64,000 nucleotides of DNA. Origin: Archegozetes longisetosus. Its lineage: Eukaryota > Arthropoda > Arachnida > Sarcoptiformes > Trhypochthoniidae. Position 1 is the stretch's first letter. Each line of letters begins with the position of its first letter. Below are positions 1 through 15,000 of this stretch, in pieces. The DNA is taken from contig JAEMBT020000003.1 in NCBI GenBank assembly GCA_018873245.2, forward strand, positions 3,119,843 through 3,183,842, given 5' to 3'. A model generated the notes under the pieces. The model did no database searches, was not told the origin of the DNA, and saw only the letters and a list, made by a program, of their open reading frames with translations. The translations under genes were made by a program, and so were the position numbers.

Positions 1-3000
1 ATCAGAAACGAGTCATTAAAGATAGCAAGTGAAGAAAAATTGAAATAGAGTTCTTTCAGTAAAATATAAACTGTTATTTAACGATTTTTTCAATTCTGAA
101 ACTTTACTTCATGGCTTAAACCATTACCAGAATTTAGACTTCATAGCAGGGGTCGGCGATTGACAATTGTTTCAAAATAAAAACGATCTGATGTTGAAAT
201 ATTCAGTTTATTAGGCAATAAAACGCTGTTCAATGTTTCAATTTCAGAGGTTATAAATTACAACAACGGTAAAGATAGCTTCGCGCGCGCTTATTAATGC
301 ATAGTTTTCAGTAGTGCAGCGATTATTTATTGCACATCTCTTAGATATGAATCTTATAATCTTTTAAATAATTATTAATAGTATTATTTCTGGCAGATCA
401 AGTAACTTTTCTAATTATAGCTAATAATCAAATTGAAACAACTAGCAAAATAGGCGTATGAAATATAACTCCAACTTGTCTTTTGCCGATTGATAGCAAT
501 GATATCCTTTATATTATGCACAAAATTAAATCATTATAAATTGGGTCAGATATATCACCAATTATTTCATTGACAAATAATCTCTAAGAACGCTATCAAA
601 GCTATCAGCAGTCACGATATTTTGAATTAGTTGTACAATTCATTCTCAGTTCATTTCAGTTTTTTACTTCTACACTCAAAAACTTAATAATCGTTAATAG
701 CAACTAGAAGTGATGCGTTGTGATGCCATGCTTTCTACCAGACTATAATATGTTGAGATATTAGCAAACTTACTCGACATTCAGTGTAGTAATCAAAGCA
801 AATTAAAAATCAATTTGACAACAAACTAACGCGCATGACAGGAAATTGACAGCAACATCCCTTTCCTTGTTACTATAACCAATTATTAAATTTTTGAATG
901 TAAAACTTATCGAAATAGGTAAAACTTAAAAAATAACAAAAGCTCATAGAGTGAAAGTTTCCAGATGTGCATTATAAATATAACTATCATTCAAATGATA
1001 AACTAATTTCTTATCAAATAAATGTATGATCTAAAGATTTCTTTCCATAATGATGATTGATTGTTCCAATATATACTCTTTTGGTACACTTTTACTCAAA
1101 ACTTATGCTTTAACATTTAGATTCTCTACATTTTGTTTTGTTTTTACAACTTAACTATAAAATTAAGAACAAATTTGAAAGATTGTTAAAATAAATGATA
1201 ACTAGATGCATGAGTTCGTATAAGTGGGGGCTCTATAGTGCTTGGGCACCCCCGATTCAAATTTGCAGCTAACTTCAGGTAAAGTTCCACATTTTTAAAA
1301 ATCAAGCTTTGTTAATTTGTTGTAGTAATTGCTACCAAGCAAAGTAAAAATAGATTATAGTTCAAGTGAAAACCACTATACAATAGGTTTTAACCGGAAA
1401 AATATTCAATTAATATAAATAATGGTGTGTGTGACTCCAACTTTGAATTTTAGACTTTGTGCATTCCTACTCGGAACTTTCTGGCTTTGCCATTGATTCA
1501 CACTTAATATTGCAGTTTTAAGGATCTCATTCAAATATCTGGCAACTATGAGCTATTTTTGGTCAAATATCTCAGGCTTTTGATAATTTGAAAGACTAAA
1601 ACTTGAAGTAAGATCAAAAGCTTAGCTAAACAATCAAATGGCGTTGAATTAGAGTGTGTCGAGAGGAAAGATGAGAAGCAATCTTTTGTTGAGACGTCAG
1701 ATACTGTTTTCTTAAAGCACGAAAGAGTTGTCTCAAGTATTTGTTAGAAACGATTCAATGCTTTTTTGAACAGAAAGTCTGATATAGATTCTAATTGACT
1801 TATAAGCGATATGTTTCTATTTTTTGACGAAATAGTAGCGTAGAAAACTAGAGTTTCAAATATAAAAGCAATATATTTATAGCTTGGTAACTGCTTTAAG
1901 TCTGAAATTGATGCCTAAAAAAGTATGATTCCATAATCAATTATTTGTATACCTAAAAGCGTTATAAATTTAGTGAAAATAACAAATATTATCATTAAAT
2001 GGCAAATAAGAATATATGACTCGTCATTCATTAATGAAGTATTTATGTTTTCAATCAATTATTAATGATGAAGTCAAATGAAAAAAGAATAAATATTTTT
2101 TCAAAAGTATTAGTATTACTGAGTTAAGTAGAGCTTAAATATACAATAGATTATTAGGCAATCACTAATATATGACAATAGAAACACCATACTATTTTCT
2201 AGCATTTAAGCAGCATCAATGCTTCAGATCTTCGTATACATCAAAATTTATATATGAAAGGCTTTTTGGATAACAGACTGACGGTCAAAACGACTATTTG
2301 AGGAAACATACAATTTGTTAAACAATTGAACGTTAAAACAAAGTTTTCAGCGAAGGTTCAAAGATTGTTAACGCATTCATTAGTATCGGGTTCTGACAAC
2401 AAAGTTTAGTCACGCTTTCAAATTACCTAAAATAAGAAAATCATATCTAAACAACTCGATAAATGCGTTCACTCATAAGCAAACGTTAGACAGAGAAATG
2501 TTGACTTTTATTCATTTTGTCATTTATGATATACTCTACGAAAACAGTGTTTATATAAACAAATCATTTGGGCAAATTAAACATCACTAAACACTAGTTT
2601 TATTGTTGTTCTCCTCTATGCCTCATAAAAATTCAAAATCAGACTCGAGCTCATCGACTATTTTCATCAAAATAACTAAAGCAAATCAAGTTATAAAGAA
2701 ATGTTGACCAAACTTTTATTCCTTTTATCCCCATATACAATACGATAATATTAACAATATATTTATGTAAGGATCCGTTTAATCTTTTCTACGAGATTGT
2801 CGCGCTCAAGTATTGCATTGAAATTTTCAAATTTAAGTTTAAATTTATGTCTTTAAGGTATTAATCGGAAATTCATCTTAAGTGTAACTTGAAATAACGT
2901 TTGCTCTTATTGTTGATATATTGCTTATGATGAGATCGAGTTGACAATAAGTTCGATATATCTTCAGTTGAGTCATCAAATTGAACGGACAGCACATTGA

Positions 3001-3092
3001 TCAGCGCTACTGAACAGATATGAGATCCGGATGGAAGTGTTGTTATATTTGTATTTATTCTTGTATTTGCCATAATGTTGATGATAGTGATG

Positions 3093-3406
3093 TGCTATCT
3101 ATGTGTCTGCAAACACTGCAATTGTAAAACTACATACGGATCACAACAGTTAAGGAGATAAGGAAAAAGTTGTCATTCTAATAGTCGCAGTGAAGTTCAC
3201 AACACTTCACGAGTGAAAACTATTGACTCAAATGCAGCAAAAATAATCTCTAATAAGAAGAACAAACCAAAAAGTGATAAAAATGCAACTAAGGGGCAGT
3301 CAAATGGACTACTGCAACATCTCTGAAAATGTTTGGTAAACAATCAGAGGACCTCACGACTAAAAGACAAAAAACAATTACTTTTCCCGAAAAGTTTGTA
3401 AAATAG
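3093..3406 (+). pseudogene. possible broken zinc-finger-like coding relic
   Basis: One frame reads a cysteine-rich start (CKHCNCKTTYGSQQLRR), hits TAA at 3159-3161, continues with GKSCHSN and then a Lys/Ser/Asn-rich stretch, and stops at TGA 3324-3326. A neighbouring frame carries straight on from there (KMFGKQSEDLTTKR) to TAG at 3404-3406. The spacing Cys-x2-Cys, then a Cys and His further on, is loosely like a BED or C2H2 finger. One stop plus one frame change in a short, slightly GC-richer patch suggests a decayed gene or transposon piece. No family is recognised, and chance is a real alternative. Confidence 0.25.
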
Positions 3407-6113
3407 TATTTGAACTAACTTTTAACAGATTACTAACAAGACATAAGTCTGGTTTTGATTAAGTTTTTGTTTAGTTTATGACTTTTTCGATATTAAATAT
3501 AATTTAAAGTAAGCATTATCTGAACAAGGATAAAACATTTACTTGATGACAATTATGGTCCGATGCAATTTGAAATCGTGTCTCGCAAAAGAACTGAGCC
3601 ATAATTTTAGAGTCTATTCATTAAACTGAATGTTATTTCAGTTGTTGACTCCCTTAAGTGAATTAACCAATCTTTTAATGATTCCCTTGATGGAAATTTG
3701 AAAAAATGAACATGAGGGCCATTTTTAAAGCGAATTTATTTTTGTCTTTCAATGCATTAAAAGTGACGTAAAAATTGGACACAACTTTTACTATCTATAC
3801 AAATTCATAAAAAATCTCAATTTACTTATATCGATAGGAAAAACAACCAGTAAGTCATGGGATTAGACCCATTTGTGATACTTTTCATGAGAAGGACTAG
3901 CTTTTCAAACTGTCAACGCTTCGTAGTTTTGTCATATCTTTTCCATTAATATTAATCAAAATCTATGGCTGAAAAGTTGTCAAAAATCACTGATTCGTAT
4001 CGGTAAACTCAATACAAATCAGATGAGCCTGAGGGCTTATCAACTCTTGGTTATCTTTTTGGAATTGACAGATGCACAACTTTTTAGAATGAGCTTTACA
4101 AGTAGTGAGTATCAGATTCTAGATTTTCGGAATTTCCAAGCTTCCTTATAATGCATTTAATTTGAAAAAAGTACAGAATCACCATAAACGAGTCAATAAT
4201 TTCTAGCATAAAGAAGCTTTCAGATCAATTAGAAAGACTTAGTTTCATTAATAAGCTTGGGATAAGTAGTAAGTAATTTGAGTTAAGATCACGAAATTAT
4301 AAATTAATTCGGTTGTCTGATAAATTGGTTTTTGCAAAATTCTGTATATATCTAAATTAAGTCAACGAGAAAGTTATCCGCCAAGACTAGATCACTAAGG
4401 AATAGAAAGCAAGCAAAACTACGATGGGTTTCAGTAATCAATTAAACTAAAGAAATGAGTTATTGTAACTGAAAGTTACTTTTCCTAATCTATTATATCT
4501 AGAATTTACTATATAACAAGAAGAGGAATGTTAGTCTGAAAATTTTAATTCATGGTAGCTTTTGAACAAATATGAATGGTTTGAATGAATGGCATTTTTC
4601 TTGTATTTATGCATCTAATCTTTTATATGTTTACTTTGTATTAGCATACAAAGGATTGCTTTTAGCCTAACCTTTTGGTTCTTGATTCAATCAAGCTTTC
4701 CTCTATTTTCATATTTGCGCATTACTAAAGCTCTATCTGATCAATAATTATAATCTATTCATCAACTCAGTGATATATATCATGAATAAATGTCAGAGTT
4801 TGCCATCTATTTAGGTGATCCACATTACCTCTCAAAAGGAAAACCTCAACAATTAGCGAAAGGTTAAGCTGACAACAGGATAGAAAAAATTCTACACCAA
4901 TAATTCTTGCAACATTCATGCTTTTAGATTAGAAGCTGTCAGTTTGTTTCATTATTCTGATTTTGGGCTTGAATTATGAATCAAAAATTTAGTTTAGAAA
5001 TATAAATGCAAAATAGTTTTTCTCAATTTATTTGAATAAAAAAATAGAGGTTCAGATCTAGGGTAATGTAGTTTTGGACTACTTTCGTTATCTCTTGAAA
5101 ATCTTTGAATACTTTATATCGATTCTATTTGATGAAAATCCAAGAAGATTATGAACGTTCTTTGATACAAGGGTGGATCAATTCTATTACAACATAAGTC
5201 TGAGTGAATCAAAATATATAGTATCATCAATTATTTTCATTCGTGTTACGCAATCCTTATTAAATTTGTTTGGATGTGCTGAAAAACTAATGATCATCAA
5301 TTTTAGATGGATCATCTTTTCAGAATCAATCAAATTATGACATATTTGTGATAAATGGAAACTTTCCTACTCTAAAGGAATTTAGCGAGAAAATAAATTT
5401 TAAAATCCGACAATATTTAGATCGCATAAAACTTCGCAGAAAATCTAAATCTATCATAGCTTCAAAAATTCAAACGAGAAAATTATTTTAGATTTCAATG
5501 CAAAATGCATTTTAAAAGCGTTTTAATAAAAGATTTGCCAGTGTTTGGTGGCATAAAAAGAAAAGTTTATCGAAACTGGAATTTTTCCAATAGATTTATC
5601 AAACTCTTAAAGCATTCCAGACTTGTTTTGTGGCTTAGCAAAAAAACTTATATATTTTCAATGTTTAAAAATCCAATTTCCTAAGTATCAAAGAATAAGA
5701 TTCCTTGCTCTTAATAAATAAAACAAAAATGTATGACAAGAAGAAAAAATGATTTATCTCCAAGAAGAACACGAGTTCTAGAGTGAGAATCACAAAAATT
5801 GCATATTTATAAAATTGAAAACAAATATCCGAAACTTACCGTAAGTGTTCTTGTGATGCAAAATGTCAAAAGTTGTTTACGTGAGTAACAGAATAATAGA
5901 ATATATGAAACATTTCGTGCTCTCCTTATATTAGGCAAAAGGTCAATAAACGTCACGATCGGTTCAAAAGAAAACAAATCTCCGCTTTTAATATCAAAAA
6001 CTAACGCAAAACAATAGGCTCATTATCTGATTACTGGTTAGATTACTTGACTGAACATCATTCAAAAGTCTTCTGGCTTATGGTTTCATCGATAACTTAT
6101 TAGATTCTCATTA

Positions 6114-6554
6114 CAGTCTAACCCCGATTTTGGCCACTCATCGGTGCTATTGAGTCTCGCTACCACAATCTAACTGCGCGATTCTTTTCTTAACCATTAC
6201 TGCATTGAGCCACAAATACTAGCTATTTTGAATGCATTTCTAGTGGATTTCCAATTTTTATCAAATAACTAAATGTTTAATCTAAGATAAGATGAAAATT
6301 CCAAAAAAGTTTAATTTAGTCAAATTTGGAAGTCTAATTTTCAATTTTTAATTTGAATTTGCCAAAATCGAGGCATTAACAAAACCACGCGTAAACAAAA
6401 ACCTATTGTATAGTTGTGTTTTGCTTGAGCCCTTAACACCATAATCCGAACACATTTACATTTTGAATCCTAATAGAAGCAGCTAGTCACTTAAAAATCG
6501 ATAGCTAAAATCGAAACTTATCATTAACTGGATTGCCAAATCGGGGACAGACTG
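6114..6554. mobile_element. CAGTC-ended TIR element, pogo/Tigger-like MITE, TA-flanked
   Basis: The left end begins CAGTCTAACCCCGATTTTGG. The reverse complement of the right end begins CAGTCTGTCCCCGATTTGGC. Both ends are bordered by TA (6112-6113 and 6555-6556), the expected target duplication of the Tc1/mariner/pogo superfamily. The 441-bp body has no transposase, so it is non-autonomous. A shorter relative lies at 9538-9710. Confidence 0.7.
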
Positions 6555-9537
6555 TAGTATTGTAAGTAATGCTCAGGATTATGTGTTAGAATCATAGCCA
6601 GTTCTAATGAGACAATTAATGGAAATACTGTACATTTTTTACTTCAACTTTTTCATCAAATAATCTCATATATGACGAGTTAGAGTATAATCAATTATTT
6701 GATGTTTTCTCGTCTACTTCATTCTGAATTAACAGGAACCACACAAAGAATGATTGAATAATGTTTTTTTGCCCTTACTATCACGTCTTTTAATAGTGAG
6801 AAAGTAATCATTTACTTCTTTCTCAAATTAAAACTTATGGTGGTTTTTTGCAATTAATAATAGAGTTTCTGTTATAACCTACAATCCATTAGTTTTAATA
6901 GTAGTATTACATTTATTAATTCAAGCATTGTATGCGATGAATAAGTAATCGATTTGTTGACTAGTTCACTAAACTTCATTTCTAATGTTGTTTTTTTTGA
7001 GATCAAATTTCGTCGACTGCAATATTAGAATAAAAGAATAATTTTTAAAACATTCCATGAAAACATGAACATTTGTAATAGTATATTCTATGCAACGAAA
7101 TTCAAGAATTTTATTTAAATATATCAGCAAATAAGAAATATCTCCTCATGAAACATGAACAACTCCCACAGATTATTATCGAAATGGATAGACAAATTTA
7201 AGATCATCTTTACTTTGCGTATTCCGCAAACTTCTCAACATCACTCATGGAAACTAAGTTTTAATCATAAAACTATATTGCTTCTCAAACCTAATAGTTA
7301 GAGCTTTTAGTTTTTCATTCTTTCGATAAATAACACAAAAAATTAGCTTGAATTAATTTAAAAGCATTTTTTTAGTTCAAATCTAATAAATTTTGATTTA
7401 GAAATATACGAAATGAAATTTGAAGACTGGTATTATTGTCTATTTGAGGATCTTCACAATAACGCAAAACTCATCACAATAAGCGTCTGCTAACGAAAAA
7501 ATTTGCATTTCATTTTGCCAACGCATTCATATTTATTTTACTTTCTTCTGCTTCTCTTCATCTCATTAAATATAAACTTGTCTTTTATGAAATTTTTGAG
7601 TGGAAACTAAATAATCTGAAATCAGTTTTTCAATTTGAGAACTAAGAAATTGATTCCTGAACAAAATGCTAAAGTTTAATTATTTTTAATCTACGCCTAA
7701 ACATTTTTGATCCAATAGAGAGACAATATTTCTCGGCTTAAAATATAAAACATACTGTAAACCACGTGATATCACTTAAGATAAGTAATCGAAAAGTTTG
7801 GATATTTTTTCAAAAGAATGTTTTGTACATCGAATTTTAAGAATGCATTACTCAGAAAATGTCGCAATTCCACTATAAGTCAAGGAGTTATTTCCATAAA
7901 TAAACTAAATCCAAGATTTTACGATTGAGTTTCGCAAAGATAGAAGATAAGAAATATTTGAAAATAGAATAACGATCTAATTCTGGATTTATTGATGTTT
8001 TACAATAGTCTTGAAGGATACGTAAGAAAATTATTCCCATATCTATTATATGAGATAAAAGCAATATTCGGAAAAAAAATTCAAATAAGATTCACAAAAT
8101 ATTTATTATTCAATGTTTTAGTTGAAATTGGTTTTAGAATTTCTAGAATAATACAGCCATTAAACAAGTTTTTCTCAGATGCAAACTTATTAAAATAAAT
8201 CAATACATGAAGAAAATAGTGTGAAAATGCCTGAAAACAATTTCAAAATGCACTTTTATAGAGAAATTGATGTTTATATGATTTTGAAAAGCTGCACGAT
8301 ATCAAACTTTTTATACTGTTGAGAAAGTTTTAGAACTGGAAGAATGCTATGCATTGATTGATTGAATACGCCATATATTATTAATTGTCAATGGAATATA
8401 ACTATTTCTTATTCTTGGTTTAAGAGAGATAGAAAGTGAAACAATGATTAATATCAATATTTTGTGGTCTAAAATTATTCGAAGTGATAATAAATAGATG
8501 ATAAAATTGAGAATCGCAAGCAAATTTGAGTTTAGTTGTCTTTATAAATGATAGCTCGACATCACATATAATATATTATACGTTGTGTTCTCTTAGTTTC
8601 AAATGATCTCTTTCTGAGCCTGTCTCCACGTTATGAAAAAAGCAGCTTTTTTCAGCTATATTTTGTTGTTTTGACTTTTTTATACAATTGATTATTTGAT
8701 ACGAAATATTTTTAAGGAGTAATGATTCTACTTTAGAATAAAAGCTTCAAACAAAATACTGCACAATGAGGTTCCTTGAGTCGTATAATATTGAAAACTG
8801 ATCGTAAATGAAGTTTTTTCCAATAAAACTAAACACTTTTTTGACTTAATATTCTATATAAATAAAAAAATATTATAACTAACAGTTTTAAATGATAGTT
8901 ATTTGCTTAACAATGGAGAAAAGTCATGACAGATGACTGAATGGAAAGTTTTGCAAAACGAAACTAATATGACTCAATTTTGAAGAATTAAGCTAATACT
9001 TGTTGTTACAATTAAATAAATGTGACAACACATTAATTTTCTTATAAGTTCTCTGATTGATCGATAAAACATGTAGCTTGAAAACAAAACTTATTGTACT
9101 ACAGAATTATCAATAGAGCCTTGATTCATAGCTTACTCCACTTGCTTCATAAGTTTGACACATGAAGAGAGTGTTCTAATAAATTCTCGTCAGAATTAAA
9201 AAATTCAGAATAAGCGCTTTTCCAATTAGACAGCTGCAAAATTTGACCATATTGAACATGTAATTAAAGTGGTCTTTAATTGGTATATAACGTTTAAAAA
9301 CCAATAACAATTAAACCATTTTCTCTTTGGCATTTTATGTTCTTTTTTAAAAGCTACTTAGTGCATATTCAAGTTAGAGTAATGCTTCACTGCAATAAAA
9401 TTCAATATTTGTTTAGTCTGAACCTTCGATTTGATTAAATACTTTAAGTGCCAGCTATTTATTAACTTTTAGTTTCAGCGAAATACATTTGAATGACTCG
9501 GCTCACATATAAACTCAATACACTCTGAATTGCAGCA

Positions 9538-9710
9538 CAGTCTGACTCGGTTATGGGCAACTGATCGGTGCGCAGAAAATAAGCTACCTATAACTGGGCT
9601 TGTCCATATTCAAATCTTTAGCATGTGATTGGTTTAGTTGGTCCTTAATAAATCATTTGTTGACAACCGGGTTTGTCTATAACTGAGTTGCTAATAATCG
9701 CGTCAGACTG
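9538..9710. mobile_element. CAGTCTGAC-ended inverted-repeat element (MITE)
   Basis: The left end reads CAGTCTGACTCGGTTATGGG. The right end in reverse complement reads CAGTCTGACGCGATTATTAG. TA follows the right end, while the left flank has CA. The 173-bp body is non-coding. It shares its CAGTCTGAC ends and a subterminal GATCGGTGC-like segment with the element at 6114-6554. Confidence 0.6.
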
Positions 9711-12030
9711 TACTTGACTAATATGAGAACATTCAAATCAGATACTTTCCCATCAAATCTTTTATAGAACTAACAGAGAAGTCCTTCATTCGTGCTGCTC
9801 CACAAAATGTCATATCTTGAAAATTATAAAGTTAGGTACGAACTTTAAATTATTAATAGATTTTTAAGAGTAAGATTCAAAGATTCAATTGATTAAAATA
9901 TGTAGTCAAGATCGATATATCTCTGAGCGAAAACATTTTCAACTTATCAAAAATAATAACTGTAAATAACTAATTATTTTGATGACAGATAAAATGTTAC
10001 ATAAATTTGGTATTTAGATTACTAAGCAATTAAAAGCTTAGAATCTTCACAACATTACTCTTATTGACAGATCTTCTAGTCTATTTCTAAGGAACTCTCA
10101 AAACAAGTATAGTTCTAAACGTTTTGATGCATATTCAGCACAATTTTGGAGACCGACACCAGAAACTCAATCAGGTGATTATTGTTCGCACAAACTCCTA
10201 ACTTAATTTCAGCATAATATATATTAATTATCAATAGGTAAAATCAATATTTGTCATTATCCCATCTAATTATCACATAGCGTGATCAAAGCTAGTTAAA
10301 ACTGTTGATTAGTATACAAGAACTGAAGAATATGGTCTGGGAATATATCTGCATCTGATTAATTGTTTTATCAATTGTTTCATCCACATATCTTATGATC
10401 AGATTTATTTTTCTATATCGATTGTATTTAATACCTTTATATGAAGTAATTTTATTTTCTTATTCTTTTGGCCAAACAAATAGAAATGAGTCGAGACATC
10501 GATTTTTCTTAGAGAAAAACTTGAATGCAATTTTAGAGTAAATATAAAATCACTGAAGATTCTTACGCCTAACACTATTAGATATAAAGTGTAGAAGAAT
10601 GTGATGAACAAGTTTATTAAAAGCAGCCAAACCTTATATTTAATATGAAAGTTGAAGCGTAGGAGCATAATCGAAAGCTTTACTTCATTCAGACTATTAG
10701 AAGTCATTTAATAAATTATTGAATATTTAACTTAATAGTTAGTCATATCAGTGACTGAACTAACTTTAACGATGCCTAAGAAATATTGACGCATTTCTTT
10801 CCGATAATACTCCCATTAAAAAGTCTGCTTCGACTAAATTTTTTTTCAAATACTTTTGGATATCCCTATGAATCGTTGAATAAAAGACAATGTTTATGAC
10901 TAAAATTTGTTACAAATATTGAAGTAAAACAATATTGTTCCTGTATTCTGGAAACTAAATCTATTTTTTAGTGCAATATAGGATGTTATATATATATATG
11001 TTGGTATTGAGTAATCGATTTATCCCTTCATTATTGGGAAGAGTTGTAATTCTTGTGAATGCAATTTTATCTACAACTCTAATGCTTGATTATGTGCTTC
11101 ACATTTGCGATTAGACAAATTAAGCGCATCTCTCAATTAGGAAATAACTAAGTTATAAAGAAATGTGCATTAATGTAGTTTTGAGCATTAACTCGATTAT
11201 ACCTTAAGTAAAATATATATGGCTTTCATAGTAGAAGCTAATCGAATTTATATAGTATGCTAGTATTAAGTATTAATCGTTAAATCCAAAAATCCAAGTT
11301 TGGCATACTTTTCGGAAAACTGGCTCAAAGCTGGACAATATTGGTATCTGGGCCACAAAAATATTAGTCTTATGATGAGTGATGAATCACTAAAATAAAT
11401 AACTATAAGAGAGGTGTGATGTTTATAGAGAATAGCGACTTAAGATAAGTGATAAAGTGATGGGCGATTTTCTCAATTTTGCAAAAACTCATTTCTTTAT
11501 TTAAAAGCCTTCCAGAAATAGCACTATTTCATTGATTAATGGGTTCTTGGTGCCAATGTATAAATGATCTGAAGAAAGCATAGGAAAATAGCCAATTATC
11601 TCAAAGCTGTACGTCGTTAATTAGAAAATATTAAGATATGAAATTTGAGTCTTATATTAGATTAATTATTATTAAAGCCCTCATCAATTTTAGCAAATCA
11701 ATCCATGTAGGCTATAGTAAAACAGAGTAATTCAAGTTTTTTAAAGCTTCAAATCAATCCTAAAATGTAATATTCTGTGCGTGAGACTTTAATTTCTCAT
11801 GTCTAATTAAACTTAGATCTACTATTTTTATTGTTTTTACTCCGAGCAATTTTGTCTCATTCAATAATACTACTAAATTAGTACTGAAATTGAAACAAGT
11901 CCTGAGGGATGCTTCATACCAAAAACAGAATCAGTTTTTACGTAAAGTTAGAGTAGACTCAAAGTTTTAAGGATTACTTTTAAACCGTTAATCCAAGTTA
12001 TGTTTAAGTAATCAGCGTCAAAGATAGGCT

Positions 12031-12055
12031 TTATTATTATATTTTATAATAATAA
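12031..12055. repeat. AT-only perfect palindrome
   Basis: TTATTATTATA, a TTT centre, then TATAATAATAA forms an 11-bp perfect inverted repeat in non-coding sequence. It may be a simple by-product of AT richness. Confidence 0.5.
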
Positions 12056-15000
12056 CATCAAAGTTGTACGTGAAAATGAACTATTAATTATCACACTTTT
12101 CAAACATTTTATCATAATTTCTTAATTCACCTAAATCTTGATTCTAAGTTAATATTGATATATAACTAAAAAATATCGATTGGGCTCAAACTGGATTTTC
12201 ATTTCTGATAATTTTATCGAAATTTTATACTCTTGTCTAATGGTAATTTTTTATTATCGTTTCATTAAGTTTTGAAAACTTGAATCCAACAGAACATTGC
12301 CTACAAAATATATCTTTATCAATTTTCTTAAGATATTCGATATAGAAGTATATATATCAAATTTATCGATTTTTACAAGATTAAGTAATATAGAAGACAT
12401 GAAAAAACCTATGAGGGAATAGTCGAATTGCATTCTTAAAGTAAATTCAATTTTGCAGTAATATATTAGAGAAGTTTTTATTGTAATATTGTAAAAGAAC
12501 AGCTTTATCAAATCAATTTTTGATTAAAATACACGTTTGAATAACTTTTGTGGAACTGTCGCTTAGTATTCACTGAAACCTCCCAAATAATTGAAGATTA
12601 ATAGCGACTCAGTTAAGTGTAAAACATCTCGATTCCAACGATTCATCCCAAGTTAGGAAAAAAACCAATTTCACGCTTATTTGTTCATAAAAGTCAATAT
12701 TTTAGGAACATTTGGGAGTTGCTATTTTTATAAGTATATCAGAGTGAGCCATTCATATTTTCACACACTATTTGCAACATGTTCTGCAGACAATTCTGAA
12801 ACTAAAAAAGCAAATATGGAATAAAAATGCGTCTCATTTGACTCAAGTATATCGTTAGCTCACAGTTCATGCAGAATATATTCTAGTTTGTATTGGATAT
12901 CAATCTATAAGTTTATACATTTGTATAGGGCTTTAGTAAGTATAAAAACGCATAACAATAAGTAGTATTATAATAATTATCGTATACTTTAGTTTGTTCG
13001 GTATATAATGCTATAATTTATATACGATGCTAATGCATTGTTGAGAAAAGGTTGTGCTTTTAACCCGAAAAACGATTTCTTATTATACGATAAAAATAGG
13101 TGCACTTCGATACGCATTTCAAATCGGGCTACTCCTCTACTGCTATATTTAAAAGGGTATTACTTTAAATAACTTATCAATCAAAGGGAGTTTCATGAGA
13201 AAAGTGTTTAAATCTGATTCAAATTTACTGAAGTCTAATTTTGAATTCAGTATAAATTTGTAGAAATTCGTAGGGTCTTTTAAGTTTTTTATCCTGGATT
13301 TACTCCTGAACAGGAATGTTTGGTAAAATGTATTTAATTAATAAACTTTGCTGGTCATGATGAACAAATTTTTCTATTTCATGTTTTATTGAAAAGTCTG
13401 ATGTCATTTTCGACGTTTCGTATCTGCTTTAATTTCTTTAACTAAAAAATTGTGCGTTAAATTTAAAACCATATTAAGCTTTTTTAATATACTGAATTTG
13501 AAAATTCTATATTTTGTAGGTATTTGAGAAAGTTTGTTCAAATTTGTGCGTTCATCAAATTAAGGACCCTACTTTTGTACTTGAAAAGCAGAAATAGATT
13601 CTTGATAATTACTCTGAACATCAGTATAACTTCATTGTAACCCTTGAATATTTGATTAACAAAAGAAAATACTGCTGGAATTAGGTGATACATCTAAACA
13701 TAGCTTAAATCAACATTTATTGTATTAAATGCGTCATTCTCTCAAACAATTATTCTTCAAATTTTTAGGTCTCAAAAGAATGTATTTTCAATGGATTGAT
13801 GACTTTGAGTAACAGTAAGTTGAAATTACAATTTTCAAGTCATGATTAGCATACTCATTAGTATCTTCAAAAATGATGTATAATTAGTCAGTTTTTTCAT
13901 TGTATTTATCAGTGATTTGACGGAAAATAAATAAAAGATGAAAAAGTTGTCTATTCACATAAAACTAATTGTAGCAAAAATAAGTTGAGCAAATTTCTGC
14001 GAATATCTGAGACTTTGAGTCGTTTATTTTTTTTTTGCTCTTTGTTTTGTGATTCTTATGGATACACTTTATCTGAAATACACTGAAGTAATATAACGGA
14101 AAATACAGTCCATTCTTCTCCTTGACTTGTGATTTATTTCTTATGTTAGCACTTTGGCTGTCAACTCATCGAAAAGTAATTTTTTACATACTTTTCTAGT
14201 AATAACTTGGCTTGAAAGATAACCTTTATTTCTCTTAGATTTCCGTCTCATTTGCTTATAAAACGTACACTAATTTTATCGATTTTTTCTAAAATATGAG
14301 TTTACAATACATTTAGTGGATAAAAAGCTCAATAAACAGACATTTTCTCGTTCATTTATGAAAAGAGATCCTTCATTCAAATTGACGTCTAGGATTTCTG
14401 AATTACTGGATTTAAGTAAAGTCTTTCAACAAAATGCTTGCTATGCAAAAATCATGCAAATTATTTGCAAAAAATTCTGAATTAGTTTTTCTACGATATA
14501 ATACTAGACAATGGATTGAATAAAAATCTTGTTCAAAGCAAAGTGTGCTCGAAATCAATTATTCCAGTTATTTTGGAGATGTATTGACTCGAAAATTTTT
14601 ATTTGAACAAATTAATGTTTGACTCGATATGGGGATAAAATTTCTAAAAAACAAACTCTCGAACACGTTCAAGTGAAAAAAGGAAAAATAAACACTAAAC
14701 GCACGATTCCTTAAATGTAAATAAAGTATGAATTAGAAGAAAACACAGATAGAAGTTGAAATTATACAGATTACATGATGATTCCTTAAATCTTTGAATT
14801 ATGCAAATTGTAAACAGGGCATTAAATGCAATCTCTAGTTAGTGCTATCTTTATATGTTTGCTCAACAACTTTCTGTATTGAGAACAATCTGGAGTTATG
14901 CTCAACCAAAAGCTAATGCAAGTGCAAATGAATGAATATTCACATTAAATTAATTTCTTATTCAGCGTAATAATGGCCAATAATTTGCATTTAGATAATT

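Noticed and set aside
1220..1256. GGGGG/CCCCC hairpin followed by GATTCAAATT, considered as a tRNA or SINE B-box
   Set aside because: The stem is only five pairs and no tRNA cloverleaf or A box can be drawn around it.
10405..10707. 100-codon minus-strand frame rich in Leu/Phe/Ile
   Set aside because: Hydrophobic bias follows from T-rich sequence. No motif or splice context.
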